A DNA stretch of 64,000 nt, from contig NZ_SLVX01000003.1 of assembly GCF_004341885.1 (NCBI RefSeq), positions 248,001-312,000 on the forward strand. Reading direction: 5' to 3'. The number at the start of each line of letters is the position of its first letter. The stretch's first letter is position 1. This stretch comes from Shinella granuli. Lineage in GTDB: Bacteria; Pseudomonadota; Alphaproteobacteria; Rhizobiales; Rhizobiaceae. Below the pieces are notes generated by a model, which worked only from the letters and a program-made list of their open reading frames with translations, did not search any database and was not told the DNA's origin. This document shows positions 28,610 through 38,399 of the stretch, one piece after another. Made by a program: the position numbers and the translations under genes.

Positions 28610-29662
28610 TCAGGGCGTCGGGAAGCTGAATTGCGGGCTCTGCAGGATAGAGAGGTCCTCGATGGGCTCGCCGCCGATGCGCTTCAGCAGCAGCCGGCCC
28701 ATCGCCTCGCCTGCCGCCGTCAGGTCCTCGTAGATCGTCTCGACCTTCGGCTGGATCTGGCTGAGCAGCCGAGACGTCTGCTTGGCGACGATGTCGTATT
28801 CGCCGCCGAGCGAAAGGCCGCGGTCGCTCATGCCGGTGATCGTGGCGAGCGCCGACACCTCGCCGGGACAGGCGAAGCCGTCGGGCGGATCGGGCTCGGC
28901 GCTGCGGCGGCGCACATAGTCGCGAATCATGTCGGCGGGGCTGTCGAGATCGAGCGCCTCGGGAATCTCGTAGGCGACTCCGGCCTCACGCACGGCAGTC
29001 ATGAAACCGTGCAGCATGTGCTGGTAGAAGGTAAGGCGCCGGGGCGGCAGGATGATCGTCACCTTGCGTCGGCCCTTGACGATCAGCCGTCTGGTGGCCG
29101 CATAGGCGAAGGCGAAATTGTCGTAATCGACGAAGGCATGCGGGGTGGAGAATTCCGTGCGGCCGTGGGTGACGAAGGGAAAGCCGTTTTCCAGCAGCAG
29201 CCGCACGCGCGGATCGAAGGGTTCAGTCCGGGAAAAGATGAGACCATCGGCCATGCCGTTGCGGATGATGTAGTTGACGGCATCGACATTGCTGCCATCG
29301 AGGAAATTCGGCGTGACGATGAGATGGTAGGCGGTGCCCTGAAGGGCGCGCGCCAGGCCATGCATGATGGACGTGCCGAAGCCCAGGATCTCCTCATGCG
29401 GATCGAGCAGGACGGATACGACATTGGTGCGACCCGTCTTGAGGCGCTGGGCGGCGCGATCCGGCAGGTAACCGATCTCGGCGGCGACCTCGTGCACGCG
29501 CCGGCGCGTCGTCTCGGAGATCTGCGGCGCGTTGCCGAGCGCACGGGAAACCGTGGTGACCGCGAGGCCCGTCATTTCCGCAATCGTCTTCAGCGTCGGC
29601 TTGCCGGTTCGAAGCACGTTGCGGGCGGGGTCACTGTCGGCGGGCTTTTCGATGCGGGACAC
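28610..29662 (-). CDS. LacI family regulator of the sugar ABC operon
   Basis: 350 residues from a GTG at 29662; an ATG at 29737 would add an Arg-rich stretch that does not fit the family, and no start has a strong ribosome site. Helix-turn-helix: LKTIAEMTGLAVTTVSRALG, then IGYLPDRAAQRLKTGR. The sensor domain starts VVSVLLDPHEEILGF. It resembles AglR-type rhizobial regulators. It is divergent from a CUT1 sugar transporter and the gap holds two related operator-like sites. Confidence 0.85.
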   Translation of the reverse strand: MSRIEKPADSDPARNVLRTGKPTLKTIAEMTGLAVTTVSRALGNAPQISETTRRRVHEVAAEIGYLPDRAAQRLKTGRTNVVSVLLDPHEEILGFGTSIMHGLARALQGTAYHLIVTPNFLDGSNVDAVNYIIRNGMADGLIFSRTEPFDPRVRLLLENGFPFVTHGRTEFSTPHAFVDYDNFAFAYAATRRLIVKGRRKVTIILPPRRLTFYQHMLHGFMTAVREAGVAYEIPEALDLDSPADMIRDYVRRRSAEPDPPDGFACPGEVSALATITGMSDRGLSLGGEYDIVAKQTSRLLSQIQPKVETIYEDLTAAGEAMGRLLLKRIGGEPIEDLSILQSPQFSFPTP

Positions 29663-29746
29663 GGGTGCGGTTCTTCGAATGGCGGCAGGCGATATCCGGC
29701 ACCATACCGGCGAGCCCCGTCTTCGGCAATCTTGCATCGCACAGAA

Positions 29747-29761
29747 TTTAAAACGATTTCA
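29747..29761. promoter_or_regulatory. operator-like site near the LacI gene
   Basis: TTTAAAACGATTTCA, an imperfect palindrome around a central CG. Its TTTAAAACG half matches the reverse strand of the site at 29871-29886. It lies about 85-100 bp upstream of the regulator start and may serve autoregulation or looping with the second site. Confidence 0.45.
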
Positions 29762-29857
29762 GTGCACTGCACAACGCTTTACGCGCGGCATGAAATACCC
29801 GAATTTCCGGAATTTACCGCATTTGCAAAAGCATATCTCCGCAGGCGTGGCACGAGC

Positions 29858-29887
29858 TTGACTCCGCAAATTTACAACGTTTTAAAT
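29858..29887 (+). promoter_or_regulatory. promoter and operator for the sugar ABC operon
   Basis: TTGACT (29858-29863) stands 18 bp from TTAAAT (29882-29887). TTTACAACGTTTTAAA (29871-29886) is a palindrome around CG with one mismatched pair, overlapping the -10. This is the expected place for repression by the divergent LacI protein. The binding-protein gene starts about 80 bp downstream. Confidence 0.6.
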
Positions 29888-29967
29888 TGGCACGGCGCTT
29901 TAAGCCGCAGATGAACCATCGGCGGGAGGAGGCTCTCGCCCTCGAACTTGCAAACGGGAGGAATACG

Positions 29968-31218
29968 ATGCGCAAGTTTCTGACGACCACCGCGATCGCC
30001 GCGGTGATGATGACGATGGGCGGCCTGTCCGCCAAGGCCGCGGAAGGCGTGGAAGTCCTGCACTGGTGGACCTCCGGCGGTGAGGCCGCAGCCCTCGACG
30101 TGCTCAAGAAGGATCTCGAATCCAAGGGCATTTCCTGGACCGACATGCCGGTCGCCGGCGGCGGCGGCACGGAAGCCATGACGGTGCTGCGCGCCCGCGT
30201 CACGGGTGGCAACGCGCCGACCGCGGTGCAGATGCTCGGCTTCGACATTCTCGACTGGGCCAAGGAAGGCGCGCTGGGCAATCTCGACGAGATCGCCGCC
30301 AAGGAAGGCTGGGACAGCGTGATCCCGACCGCCCTGCAGCAGTTCTCCAAGTATGACGGCCACTGGATCGCCGCGCCCGTCAACGTGCACTCGACCAACT
30401 GGGTCTGGGTCAACAAGGCCGCACTCGATGCTGCCGGCGGCGCGGAGCCGACCAACTGGGACGAGTTGGTCGCCCTGCTCGACAAGTTCAAGGAACAGGG
30501 CATCACGCCGGTCGCCCATGGCGGCCAGCCGTGGCAGGATGCGACGATCTTCGACGCGGTCGTGCTCTCCTTCGGCAACGACTTCTACAAGAAGGCCTTC
30601 ATCGACCTCGATCCGGAAACGCTGGGCAGCGCCCAGATGAAGGAAGCCTTCGACCGCATGACGAAGCTGCGTTCCTACGTCGATGACAATTTCTCGGGTC
30701 GCGACTGGAACCTTGCCTCCGCCATGGTCATCGAAGGCAAGGCCGGCGTGCAGTTCATGGGAGACTGGGCGAAGGGCGAATTCATCAAGGCCGGCAAGGT
30801 GCCGGGCACGGATTTCGTCTGCATGCGCTTCCCGGGCACGCAAGGCTCGGTCACCTTCAACTCCGACCAGTTCGCGATGTTCAAGGTCGCCGAGGACAAG
30901 GTTCCGTCCCAGTTGACCATGGCGTCGGCCATCGAGAGCCCGGCCTTCCAGTCGGCCTTCAACGTGGTCAAGGGCTCCGCCCCGGCCCGCACGGACGTCT
31001 CCGACGAAGCCTTCGACGCGTGCGGCAAGAAGGCCATCAAGGACCTTGCGGAAGCCAACACCAATGGCTCGCTGTTCGGCTCCATGGCGCATGGCCATGC
31101 CAACCCGGCCTCCGTCAAGAACGCCATCTACGACGTCGTGACCCGCCAGTTCAACGGTGAGCTCTCCTCCGAGGAAGCCGTCGAGGAACTGAAGTCCGCC
31201 GTCGAAGCTGCGAAATAA
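29968..31218 (+). CDS. carbohydrate ABC transporter substrate-binding protein (CUT1)
   Basis: 416 residues with signal peptide [19 protein letters not shown] and a likely cut after SAKA. The mature protein opens [19 protein letters not shown], as in glucose/mannose-type binding proteins (GtsA-like). [13 protein letters not shown] and [13 protein letters not shown] are further family stretches. It binds a mono- or small oligosaccharide in the periplasm; the exact sugar is not predicted. GGGAGG precedes the ATG. A RIME repeat separates it from the permease genes, which may keep its transcript more abundant. Confidence 0.9.
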   Translation: MRKFLTTTAIAAVMMTMGGLSAKAAEGVEVLHWWTSGGEAAALDVLKKDLESKGISWTDMPVAGGGGTEAMTVLRARVTGGNAPTAVQMLGFDILDWAKEGALGNLDEIAAKEGWDSVIPTALQQFSKYDGHWIAAPVNVHSTNWVWVNKAALDAAGGAEPTNWDELVALLDKFKEQGITPVAHGGQPWQDATIFDAVVLSFGNDFYKKAFIDLDPETLGSAQMKEAFDRMTKLRSYVDDNFSGRDWNLASAMVIEGKAGVQFMGDWAKGEFIKAGKVPGTDFVCMRFPGTQGSVTFNSDQFAMFKVAEDKVPSQLTMASAIESPAFQSAFNVVKGSAPARTDVSDEAFDACGKKAIKDLAEANTNGSLFGSMAHGHANPASVKNAIYDVVTRQFNGELSSEEAVEELKSAVEAAK

Positions 31219-31230
31219 GGCAAGGGCGCA

Positions 31231-31343
31231 GCCCTCACCCTGGCCCTCTCCCTGGAAACGGGGAGAGGGAGAAGGACAGGCCACGGCATATGTCCTTCTC
31301 CCCGCCTGCGGGGAGAAGGTGCCGGCAGGCGGATGAGGGGCCT
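31231..31343. repeat. RIME-type composite palindromic repeat 3, inside an ABC operon
   Basis: Hairpins CCCTCTCCC/GGGAGAGGG (31244-31269) and CCTTCTCCCCGC/GCGGGGAGAAGG (31294-31319), ends GCCCTCACC and GGATGAGGGG. It sits between the binding-protein gene and the first permease gene of one transporter. Confidence 0.75.
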
Positions 31344-31385
31344 CGCCCCGCCGCCGACAAACACACAACAATGGTGGTAACGACC

Positions 31386-32267
31386 ATGGATAGCCGAAGC
31401 CGGCTGCAGGAGCTTCTGCCGAAGCTCGTGCTGGCCCCCAGTTTCCTCATCGTGCTCGTCTTCGTCTACGGCTTCATCGCCTATACGGGCTTTTTGTCCC
31501 TGACGGACAGCAGGATGCTGCCCTCCTACAATCTCGTGGGGCTGAGCAACTATTCCAAGCTCTGGGCGCTGCCGCACTGGTGGCGGGCGATCTCGAATCT
31601 CGCGATCTTCGCCTCGCTCTACATCGTCATCTGCTCGGTGCTGGGCCTGGCGCTCGCCATCCTGCTCGACCAGAAGATCCGCGCCGAGGGCATCCTCAGG
31701 CCCATCTACCTCTACCCGATGGCGCTCTCCTTCATCGTGACGGGCACCGCCTGGAAGTGGTTCCTCGATCCCGGCATCGGGCTTGAGAACACCATGCACC
31801 TCTGGGGCTGGGAGAGTTTCGCCTTCAACTGGATCAAGGACCGCAACTATGCAATCTACTGCGTGGTGATCGCCGCCGTGTGGCAGTCCTCCGGCTTCGT
31901 CATGGCGATGTTCCTCGCCGGCCTTCGCGGCGTCGACAACGAGATCATCAAGGCCGCCCAGATCGACGGCGCCTCGACCGCCACCATCTACCGCCGCATC
32001 ATCATCCCGCTGATGCGCCCGGTGTTCCTCTCCGCCTTCGTCGTGCTCGCCCACCTTGCCATCAAGGCCTACGACCTCGTCGTCGCCCTGACCGGCGGCG
32101 GTCCCGGCCAGGCGACCGAACTGCCGGCGACCTTCATGTATTCCTACACCTTCACCCGCAACCAGATGGGCATCGGCGCCTCGTCGGCCATCATCATGCT
32201 GGTCATGATCTTCTCGATCATCATCCCCTACCTCTATTCCGAAATCCGCGGAGGCAAAGGCCGATGA
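31386..32267 (+). CDS. sugar ABC transporter permease, MalF type
   Basis: 293 residues with six predicted helices. The EAA loop that contacts the ATPase is EIIKAAQIDGASTATIYRRI. Helices include FLIVLVFVYGFIAYTGFLSL and VVIAAVWQSSGFVMAMFLAG. Start chosen at 31386 because GGTGGTAA lies in ribosome-site position; ATG 31371 is a near alternative. It forms the channel with the next permease and overlaps it by 4 bp. Confidence 0.9.
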   Translation: MDSRSRLQELLPKLVLAPSFLIVLVFVYGFIAYTGFLSLTDSRMLPSYNLVGLSNYSKLWALPHWWRAISNLAIFASLYIVICSVLGLALAILLDQKIRAEGILRPIYLYPMALSFIVTGTAWKWFLDPGIGLENTMHLWGWESFAFNWIKDRNYAIYCVVIAAVWQSSGFVMAMFLAGLRGVDNEIIKAAQIDGASTATIYRRIIIPLMRPVFLSAFVVLAHLAIKAYDLVVALTGGGPGQATELPATFMYSYTFTRNQMGIGASSAIIMLVMIFSIIIPYLYSEIRGGKGR

Positions 32268-33145
32268 GCGCTCCCAGTCCCGACAACGTCATCTCGCACA
32301 ACAGGCTGACGCGCGCCCTGATCTACACCGCGCTCATCCTCTTTGCGGTCTATTACCTGCTGCCGCTCTACGTGATGCTGGTGAACTCGCTGAAACCGCT
32401 GGAGGAAATCCGCCAGGGCGGCATGCTGAACCTGCCGCAGGTCTGGACCATCGAGCCCTGGCTGCAAGCCTGGTCGACGGCGCAGATCGGCGTGCAACCG
32501 ACGGGCCTTCGCCCCTTCTTCATCAACTCGATCCTGATGGTCGTGCCCGCCGTCGTGATCTCCACCATCATCGGCGCGCTGAACGGCTATGTGCTGACCA
32601 AGTGGCAGTTCAGGGGCTCGAACGTCTTCTTCGGCCTGCTGCTGCTCTCCTGCTTCATCCCGTTCCAGATCGTGCTCATCCCGATGGCGCGCATCCTCGG
32701 CATGCTGGGGCTCGCCGGCTCGCTCTGGGGCCTGATCCTCGTGCACGTCGTCTACGGCATCGGCTTCACGACACTCTATTTCCGCAACTACTACGAAAAC
32801 TTCCCGACCGAGCTGGTGCGCGCGGCACAGATCGACGGGGCGAGCTTCTTCCAGATCTTCTACCGCATCCTTCTGCCGTCGTCGGGGCCGATCATCGTCG
32901 TCTCGGTCATCTGGCAGTTCACCAATATCTGGAACGACTTCCTGTTCGGCGCCTCTTTCTCCGGCGCGAACACCACGCCGATGACGGTGGCGCTCAACAA
33001 CCTCGTCTCCTCCTCGACCGGCGTGAAGGAATACAACGTGCATTTCGCGGGCGCGATCCTCGCGGCGCTGCCCACCCTCATCGTCTACATCGTCTCCGGA
33101 CGCTACTTCGTGCGCGGCCTGATGTCCGGCGCCGTGAAAGGATAA
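32264..33145 (+). CDS. sugar ABC transporter permease, MalG type
   Basis: 293 residues, six helices. First helix TALILFAVYYLLPLYVML; EAA loop ELVRAAQIDGASFFQIFYRI; C-terminus RYFVRGLMSGAVKG is classic for CUT1 inner-membrane partners. ATGA overlap with the preceding permease gene; the ATPase gene follows after 5 bp. Confidence 0.9.
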   Translation: MSAPSPDNVISHNRLTRALIYTALILFAVYYLLPLYVMLVNSLKPLEEIRQGGMLNLPQVWTIEPWLQAWSTAQIGVQPTGLRPFFINSILMVVPAVVISTIIGALNGYVLTKWQFRGSNVFFGLLLLSCFIPFQIVLIPMARILGMLGLAGSLWGLILVHVVYGIGFTTLYFRNYYENFPTELVRAAQIDGASFFQIFYRILLPSSGPIIVVSVIWQFTNIWNDFLFGASFSGANTTPMTVALNNLVSSSTGVKEYNVHFAGAILAALPTLIVYIVSGRYFVRGLMSGAVKG

Positions 33146-33150
33146 CGCCC

Positions 33151-34281
33151 ATGTCCTCAACACAAACATCTTTCCTCAAGATCAGCCACTTGCGCAAATC
33201 CTACGGTTCGCTCGAAATCCTGAAGGACATCAACATCGAGATCGAGGAGGGCGGTTTCCTCGTACTCGTCGGCCCCTCCGGCTGCGGCAAGTCCACGCTG
33301 CTCAACACCATCGCCGGGCTGGAGCCGATCACGTCCGGCGACATCGCCATCGACGGCCGCTCGGTCGCCGGCCTGCACCCCTCCAAGCGCGACATCGCCA
33401 TGGTGTTCCAGTCCTACGCGCTCTATCCGAACATGACGGTCGGCGGCAACATCGCCTTCGGCATGGAGATCCGCGGCGTGCCGAAGGAAGAGCGCGAGAA
33501 GGCCATCAAGCAAGTCGCCGACATGCTCCAGATCGGGCACCTGCTCGACCGCAAGCCCGGCCAGCTCTCCGGCGGCCAGCGCCAGCGCGTCGCCATGGGC
33601 CGGGCGCTGGTGCGCGACCCGAAACTCTTCCTCTTCGACGAGCCGCTTTCCAACCTCGACGCGAAGCTGCGCGTCGACATGCGCACGGAAATCAAGCGCC
33701 TGCACCAGCGCATGAAGACCACCATCGTCTACGTGACGCACGACCAGATCGAGGCGATGACGCTCGCGACGAAAATCGCCGTGCTGAAGGACGGCGTGCT
33801 CCAGCAATTCGGCTCGCCCGCGGAGATCTACAACAACCCGGCCAACATGTTCGTCGCCGACTTCATGGGCTCGCCCGCGATGAACCTGTTGAAGGCGAAG
33901 ATCGAGGGCAACGGTTCCGGCGTCGCCGTCTCGCTTGCCCGCCATCAGGCCGACCCCCTGGTTCTTTCGGTGCCGAACGCGCCGGGCGGCCTGTCCGCCT
34001 ATAGCGGCAAGGAAGTGATCTTCGGCATCCGCCCGGAAGCCCTCACCGACCCTGACGGCGCGGATCGCAACGCGCGCACCCTCGGCGAAGGCGATTGCCT
34101 GATCGAGGTGGTGGAACCTGCCGGCGCCGACACCTTCGCCGTCACCCATCTCGGCGGCAAGGAGATCGTCGCCCGCCTGCGCGCCGACGTGCGCATCACC
34201 GCCGGCCAGACGGCGCGCCTTGCCTTCAATCTCGACAAGGCCGTGTTCTTCGACCCCGCAAGCCAGCTTCGCATCGCCTGA
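33151..34281 (+). CDS. sugar ABC transporter ATPase (MsmK/UgpC type)
   Basis: 376 residues. Walker A GPSGCGKST, Q-loop VFQSYALYPNMTV, signature LSGGQRQRVAMGRAL, Walker B LFLFDEPLSNLDAKLR, switch His in VTHDQ. The C-terminal TOBE/OB domain follows (GIRPEALTDPDGADR). It energises uptake through the two upstream permeases. The GMC oxidoreductase gene starts 7 bp later, linking transport to oxidation. Confidence 0.92.
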   Translation: MSSTQTSFLKISHLRKSYGSLEILKDINIEIEEGGFLVLVGPSGCGKSTLLNTIAGLEPITSGDIAIDGRSVAGLHPSKRDIAMVFQSYALYPNMTVGGNIAFGMEIRGVPKEEREKAIKQVADMLQIGHLLDRKPGQLSGGQRQRVAMGRALVRDPKLFLFDEPLSNLDAKLRVDMRTEIKRLHQRMKTTIVYVTHDQIEAMTLATKIAVLKDGVLQQFGSPAEIYNNPANMFVADFMGSPAMNLLKAKIEGNGSGVAVSLARHQADPLVLSVPNAPGGLSAYSGKEVIFGIRPEALTDPDGADRNARTLGEGDCLIEVVEPAGADTFAVTHLGGKEIVARLRADVRITAGQTARLAFNLDKAVFFDPASQLRIA

Positions 34282-34288
34282 GAAACCC

Positions 34289-35797
34289 ATGACCACGCAG
34301 CCGGACATCGTCATCATCGGATCGGGCATCGGCGGCTCCACCATGGCCGCCGCCCTCGCCCCCACGGGCGCCAGGATCGTCATCCTGGAAGCGGGCGACC
34401 ACCTGCCCGACCGCCCGGAAAACCGCGACCAGCGCGCCATCTTCCAGCGCGGCCATTTCCGCCCGAAGGAGATGTGGTACGAGGCGGACGGCACCGCCTT
34501 CAACCCCGGCAACTACTACAATGTCGGCGGCAACTCGAAATTCTATGGCGCGGTGCTGGTGCGCTACCGCAAAGAGGATTTCGAGGAGATGCGCCACCGC
34601 GACGGCGTCTCCCCCGCCTGGCCCTTCCCCTATGAAGAGCTGGAACCGTGGTATTCCGCCGCCGAAAAGCTCTACAACGTCCGCGGCACGCTCGGCGAGG
34701 ACCCGACCGAGCCGCACCATTCCGCGCCCTACCCCTTCCCGCCGGTGCCGGACGAACCGGCCATCGCCAGCGTGCGCGCAAAAATGAAGGCGAACGGCCT
34801 GCACCCCTATTCGCTGCCGCTCGGCGTCGATATCGACCGCTGGCTCGCCAAGGCGAAGACGCCCTGGGATGCGCATCCGAACAGCAACGACGGCAAGATG
34901 GATGCGGAGAGCACCGCGCTCACCGAAGCGCTCAGGCACCCGAATGTCGAACTGCGCACCAATTGCCGGGTGACGCGGCTTGCCACCGCCCCGCACGGCC
35001 GCACCATCGCCACCGTGCACTACCAGCGTGGCGGCGAGGCGGAGAGCGTCTCGCCGAAACTCGTCATCCTCTCGGCCGGCGCGGTGCAATCCGCGGTGCT
35101 GCTGCTGCGCTCGGCTTCCGAAAGCTTCCCGAAGGGGCTTGCCAACACATCCGACCAGGTTGGCCGCAATTTCATGAACCACAATTCGAGCGCCGTGATC
35201 GGCGTCTCGCCCTTCTATAAAAACACCTCGATCTACCAGAAGAGTTTCGGCTTCAACGACTATTACCTCTCCGACGGCAACGGCGGCCCACCGCTCGGCA
35301 ATGTGCAGCTTCTCGGCCGCGTCTCCGGAAAGATCCTGAAGGCCAACATGCCCTCCGTGCCGGAATGGCTGCTGGAACAGGTGGCAGCCCGCGCCATCGA
35401 TTTCTACGCGATGAGCGAGGACCTGCCGCATCCCGAAAGCCGCATCATGGTCGATCGCGACCGCATCGTCATGAAATGGACGCGCACCAACTGGCAGGCC
35501 CATCTCGACCTCGTCAGCAAGCTGAAGGCCGCGCTGAAGAAGGCCGGTTTCCCGGTCGTGCTCACGCGCGCCTTCGACAAGCGCACGCCCTCGCACCAGT
35601 GCGGCACCGTGCGCATCGGCAGCGATCCGAGGGCGGCGCCGCTCGACATCTGGTGCCGCGCCCATGACCACCCGAACCTCTTCGTGGTCGACGCCTCGTA
35701 CCTGCCGACCTCCGCTGCCGTGAACCCGGCGCTGTCGGTCGCGGCGCAAGCGCTGCGCGTCGCGGCCCACATCAAATCGAGGGACCTTGCCGCATGA
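34289..35797 (+). CDS. GMC family FAD oxidoreductase 1
   Basis: 502 residues. FAD motif IVIIGSGIGGSTMAAALAPT at the N-terminus; NYYNVGGNSKFYGAVLVRYR is the second GMC signature region. Near the C-terminus the active-site His lies in SHQCGTVRIG and the Asn in VNPALSVAAQALRVA. Such enzymes oxidise alcohols or sugar hydroxyls, for example at C3 of glucosides or in polyols, usually passing electrons to the respiratory chain. The gene is 7 bp after the transporter ATPase gene and overlaps the SDR gene by 4 bp. No Tat or Sec signal is visible, so it is probably cytoplasmic. Confidence 0.87.
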   Translation: MTTQPDIVIIGSGIGGSTMAAALAPTGARIVILEAGDHLPDRPENRDQRAIFQRGHFRPKEMWYEADGTAFNPGNYYNVGGNSKFYGAVLVRYRKEDFEEMRHRDGVSPAWPFPYEELEPWYSAAEKLYNVRGTLGEDPTEPHHSAPYPFPPVPDEPAIASVRAKMKANGLHPYSLPLGVDIDRWLAKAKTPWDAHPNSNDGKMDAESTALTEALRHPNVELRTNCRVTRLATAPHGRTIATVHYQRGGEAESVSPKLVILSAGAVQSAVLLLRSASESFPKGLANTSDQVGRNFMNHNSSAVIGVSPFYKNTSIYQKSFGFNDYYLSDGNGGPPLGNVQLLGRVSGKILKANMPSVPEWLLEQVAARAIDFYAMSEDLPHPESRIMVDRDRIVMKWTRTNWQAHLDLVSKLKAALKKAGFPVVLTRAFDKRTPSHQCGTVRIGSDPRAAPLDIWCRAHDHPNLFVVDASYLPTSAAVNPALSVAAQALRVAAHIKSRDLAA

Positions 35798-36573
35798 CGA
35801 CACCAGCACGCCCCGTCGCCATCGTCACCGGCGGCCGCCGCGGCATCGGCCTCGGCATCGCGAAAACCCTCGCGGCAGAGGGTTTCGACATCGCCATATC
35901 GGGCATCGGCGACGGCGACGCCGCGACCGACGCCATGCTCGCCGACCTCGCAACGCGCGGCGCCCGCGCCATCTACCTCAAGGCCGATCTCGCCGATTTG
36001 CCGGGCCACGCGGCCACCGTCGCAGCCGTCGAGGACCAGCTCGGCGCCATCGGCTGCCTCGTCAACAATGCCGGCATCGCCTCCGTCGTGCGTGGCGATT
36101 TCCTCGATCTTTCACCGGACCATTTCGACACGATCGTCGCCACCAACCTGCGCGGCACCGTCTTCTTCACCCAGGCCGTGCTGAAGGCCATGCTGAATTC
36201 CAGACAGGCGGCCGGCCCGCGCTCGATCATCAACATCACCTCCGTCTCGGCCGGCCTCACCTCGCCCGAACGGCTCGATTACTGCATGACCAAGGCGGGG
36301 CTCGCCGCCTTCAGCCAGGGGCTGGCGCTGCGGCTGGCGGATACCGGCATCTCCGTCTTCGAGATCCGCCCCGGCATCATCCGCTCCGACATGACGGCCG
36401 GCGTCTCGGCGAAATACGACGCCCTCATCGACGGCGGCCTCGTGCCGATGAAGCGCTGGGGCGAGCCGGACGATATCGGCTCTGCCGCCGCGGCGCTGGC
36501 GACCGGAAAATTCGCCTTCGCCACCGGCTCGGTGATCCATCTCGACGGCGGGCTTTCGATCGGGCGGCTCTGA
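35794..36573 (+). CDS. short-chain dehydrogenase/reductase (FabG-like)
   Basis: 259 residues, classical SDR. Cofactor motif VTGGRRGIGLGIA, structural motif LVNNAGIAS, catalytic Ser-Tyr-Lys in ITSVSAG and DYCMTKAG, and the C-terminal HLDGGLSIGRL. Often listed as 3-ketoacyl-ACP reductase, but its position in a sugar operon suggests a sugar or polyol dehydrogenase. The 4-bp overlap with the GMC gene suggests coupled translation. Confidence 0.88.
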   Translation: MTTPARPVAIVTGGRRGIGLGIAKTLAAEGFDIAISGIGDGDAATDAMLADLATRGARAIYLKADLADLPGHAATVAAVEDQLGAIGCLVNNAGIASVVRGDFLDLSPDHFDTIVATNLRGTVFFTQAVLKAMLNSRQAAGPRSIINITSVSAGLTSPERLDYCMTKAGLAAFSQGLALRLADTGISVFEIRPGIIRSDMTAGVSAKYDALIDGGLVPMKRWGEPDDIGSAAAALATGKFAFATGSVIHLDGGLSIGRL

Positions 36574-36582
36574 CATGGGGTT

Positions 36583-36692
36583 GCCCCTCACCCCGCCCTC
36601 TCCCCGCAAGCGGGGCGAGGGAGACGAGAGGGCACAGCAAACTTCCTTCTCCCCGCTTGCGGGAGAAGGTGCCGGCAGGCGGATGAGGGGCA
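36583..36692. repeat. RIME-type composite palindromic repeat 4
   Basis: Hairpins CTCTCCCCGC/GCGGGGCGAG (about 36598-36620) and CTTCTCCCCGC/GCGGGAGAAG (about 36646-36668), with GCCCCTCACC and GGATGAGGGGC ends. It separates the SDR gene from the second GMC gene in the same direction. Confidence 0.75.
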
Positions 36693-36735
36693 ATTTCACC
36701 CGGCCACGGCACCGAACCATTCTGAGGACCAAGGC

Positions 36736-38391
36736 ATGACCTACGACTACATCATCACCGGCGCCGGGCCTGCCGGCTGCGTGCTGGCGAACCGGCTTTC
36801 GGAAGATCCTGGCGTGCGCGTGCTGCTGCTCGAAGCGGGCGGCGGCGACTGGAACCCGCTGTTCCACATGCCGGCGGGCTTCGCCAAGATGACGAAGGGC
36901 GTCGCCAGCTGGGGCTGGGAGACCGTGCCGCAGAAGCACATGAAGGGCCGGGTCCTGCGCTATACGCAGGCCAAGGTCATCGGCGGCGGCTCCTCGATCA
37001 ACGCCCAGCTCTATACCCGCGGCAATGCGGCCGATTACGACCTGTGGGCCAGCGAGGACGGCTGCGAGGGCTGGAGTTACCGCGAAATCCTGCCCTACTT
37101 CAAGCGCGCCGAGGACAACCAGCGTTTTGCCGACGACTACCATTCCTATGGCGGCCCGCTCGGCGTTTCCATGCCGGTCTCGGCCTTGCCGATCTGCGAT
37201 GCCTATATCCGCGCCGGCCAGGAACTCGGCATCCCCTACAACCACGATTTCAACGGCCGCCAGCAGGCCGGCGTCGGTTTCTACCAGCTGACGCAGAGAA
37301 ACCGCCGCCGCTCCTCAGCCTCGCTCTCCTATCTCTCGCCGATCAAGGACCGCAAGAACCTCACCATCCGCACCGGCGCCCGCGTCGCCCGCATCGTTCT
37401 GGAAGGGTCTCGCGCCGTCGGCGTCGAGGTGGTGACAAGCAAGGGCGTCGAGACGATCCGCGCGGAGCGCGAGGTGCTGGTCTCCTCCGGCGCCATCGGC
37501 TCGCCAAAGCTGCTGCAACAATCGGGCATCGGCCCGGCCGATCACCTGAAATCCGTCGGTGTTCAGGTGAAGCACGACCTGCCGGGCGTCGGCTCGAACA
37601 TGCAGGACCATCTCGACCTCTTCGTCATCTGCGAATGCACCGGCGACCACACCTATGACGGCGTGGCAAAACTGCACCGCACGCTCTGGGCCGGCCTGCA
37701 ATATGTGCTCTTCCGCTCCGGCCCCGTCGCCTCCTCGCTCTTCGAGACGGGCGGCTTCTGGTATGCCGATCCGGAGGCACGCTCGCCGGATATCCAGTTC
37801 CATCTCGGCCTCGGCTCCGGCATCGAGGCGGGCGTCGAAAGGCTGAAGAATGCCGGCGTCACGCTGAACTCCGCCTACCTGCATCCCCGCTCGAAGGGCA
37901 CGGTGCGGCTTTCCTCCGCCGACCCCGCCGCCGCGCCACTGATCGACCCGAACTACTGGGAAGACCCGCATGACCGGAAAATGTCGATCGAGGGGTTGAA
38001 GCTCGCCCGCGAGATCATGCAGCAGGCGGCGCTGAAATCCTACGTGATGGCCGAGCGCCTGCCGGGGCCGAAGGTCGTCACCGACGAAGACCTCTTCAAC
38101 TACGGCTGCGCCAATGCCAAGACGGACCACCACCCGGTCGGCACCTGCAAGATGGGCACGGGGGCCGATGCCGTCGTCGGGCTCGATTTGAAGGTGCACG
38201 GGCTTGAAGGATTGCGCGTGTGCGACAGTTCCGTCATGCCGCGCGTTCCCTCCTGCAACACCAATGCGCCGACGATCATGGTGGGCGAGAAGGGCGCCGA
38301 CATCATCCGCGGCCTGCCGGCGCTGCCGGCCCAGGTTTTTCAATATGAACGCAACGACGCGCGCCCGCGCGCCCGCGCCAACATCCGATAG
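36736..38391 (+). CDS. GMC family oxidoreductase 2 (choline dehydrogenase-like)
   Basis: 551 residues, the length of BetA/AlkJ-type alcohol dehydrogenases. FAD motif YIITGAGPAGCVLANRLSED; GMC signature VIGGGSSINAQLYTRG; second signature VLVSSGAIGSPKLLQQSGIG; active-site His in HHPVGTCKMG and Asn in SCNTNAPTIMVGEKGA. It should oxidise a primary or secondary alcohol; BetA function is not assumed because no betB or betI is adjacent. It follows a repeat and has its own ribosome site, then a small Dabb gene 8 bp later. Confidence 0.87.
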   Translation: MTYDYIITGAGPAGCVLANRLSEDPGVRVLLLEAGGGDWNPLFHMPAGFAKMTKGVASWGWETVPQKHMKGRVLRYTQAKVIGGGSSINAQLYTRGNAADYDLWASEDGCEGWSYREILPYFKRAEDNQRFADDYHSYGGPLGVSMPVSALPICDAYIRAGQELGIPYNHDFNGRQQAGVGFYQLTQRNRRRSSASLSYLSPIKDRKNLTIRTGARVARIVLEGSRAVGVEVVTSKGVETIRAEREVLVSSGAIGSPKLLQQSGIGPADHLKSVGVQVKHDLPGVGSNMQDHLDLFVICECTGDHTYDGVAKLHRTLWAGLQYVLFRSGPVASSLFETGGFWYADPEARSPDIQFHLGLGSGIEAGVERLKNAGVTLNSAYLHPRSKGTVRLSSADPAAAPLIDPNYWEDPHDRKMSIEGLKLAREIMQQAALKSYVMAERLPGPKVVTDEDLFNYGCANAKTDHHPVGTCKMGTGADAVVGLDLKVHGLEGLRVCDSSVMPRVPSCNTNAPTIMVGEKGADIIRGLPALPAQVFQYERNDARPRARANIR

Positions 38392-38399
38392 GGAATACC

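Noticed and set aside
36736-38391. Choline dehydrogenase betA
   Set aside because: Length and FAD motifs fit, but no betB, betI or choline sulfatase is adjacent and the GMC family is broad.
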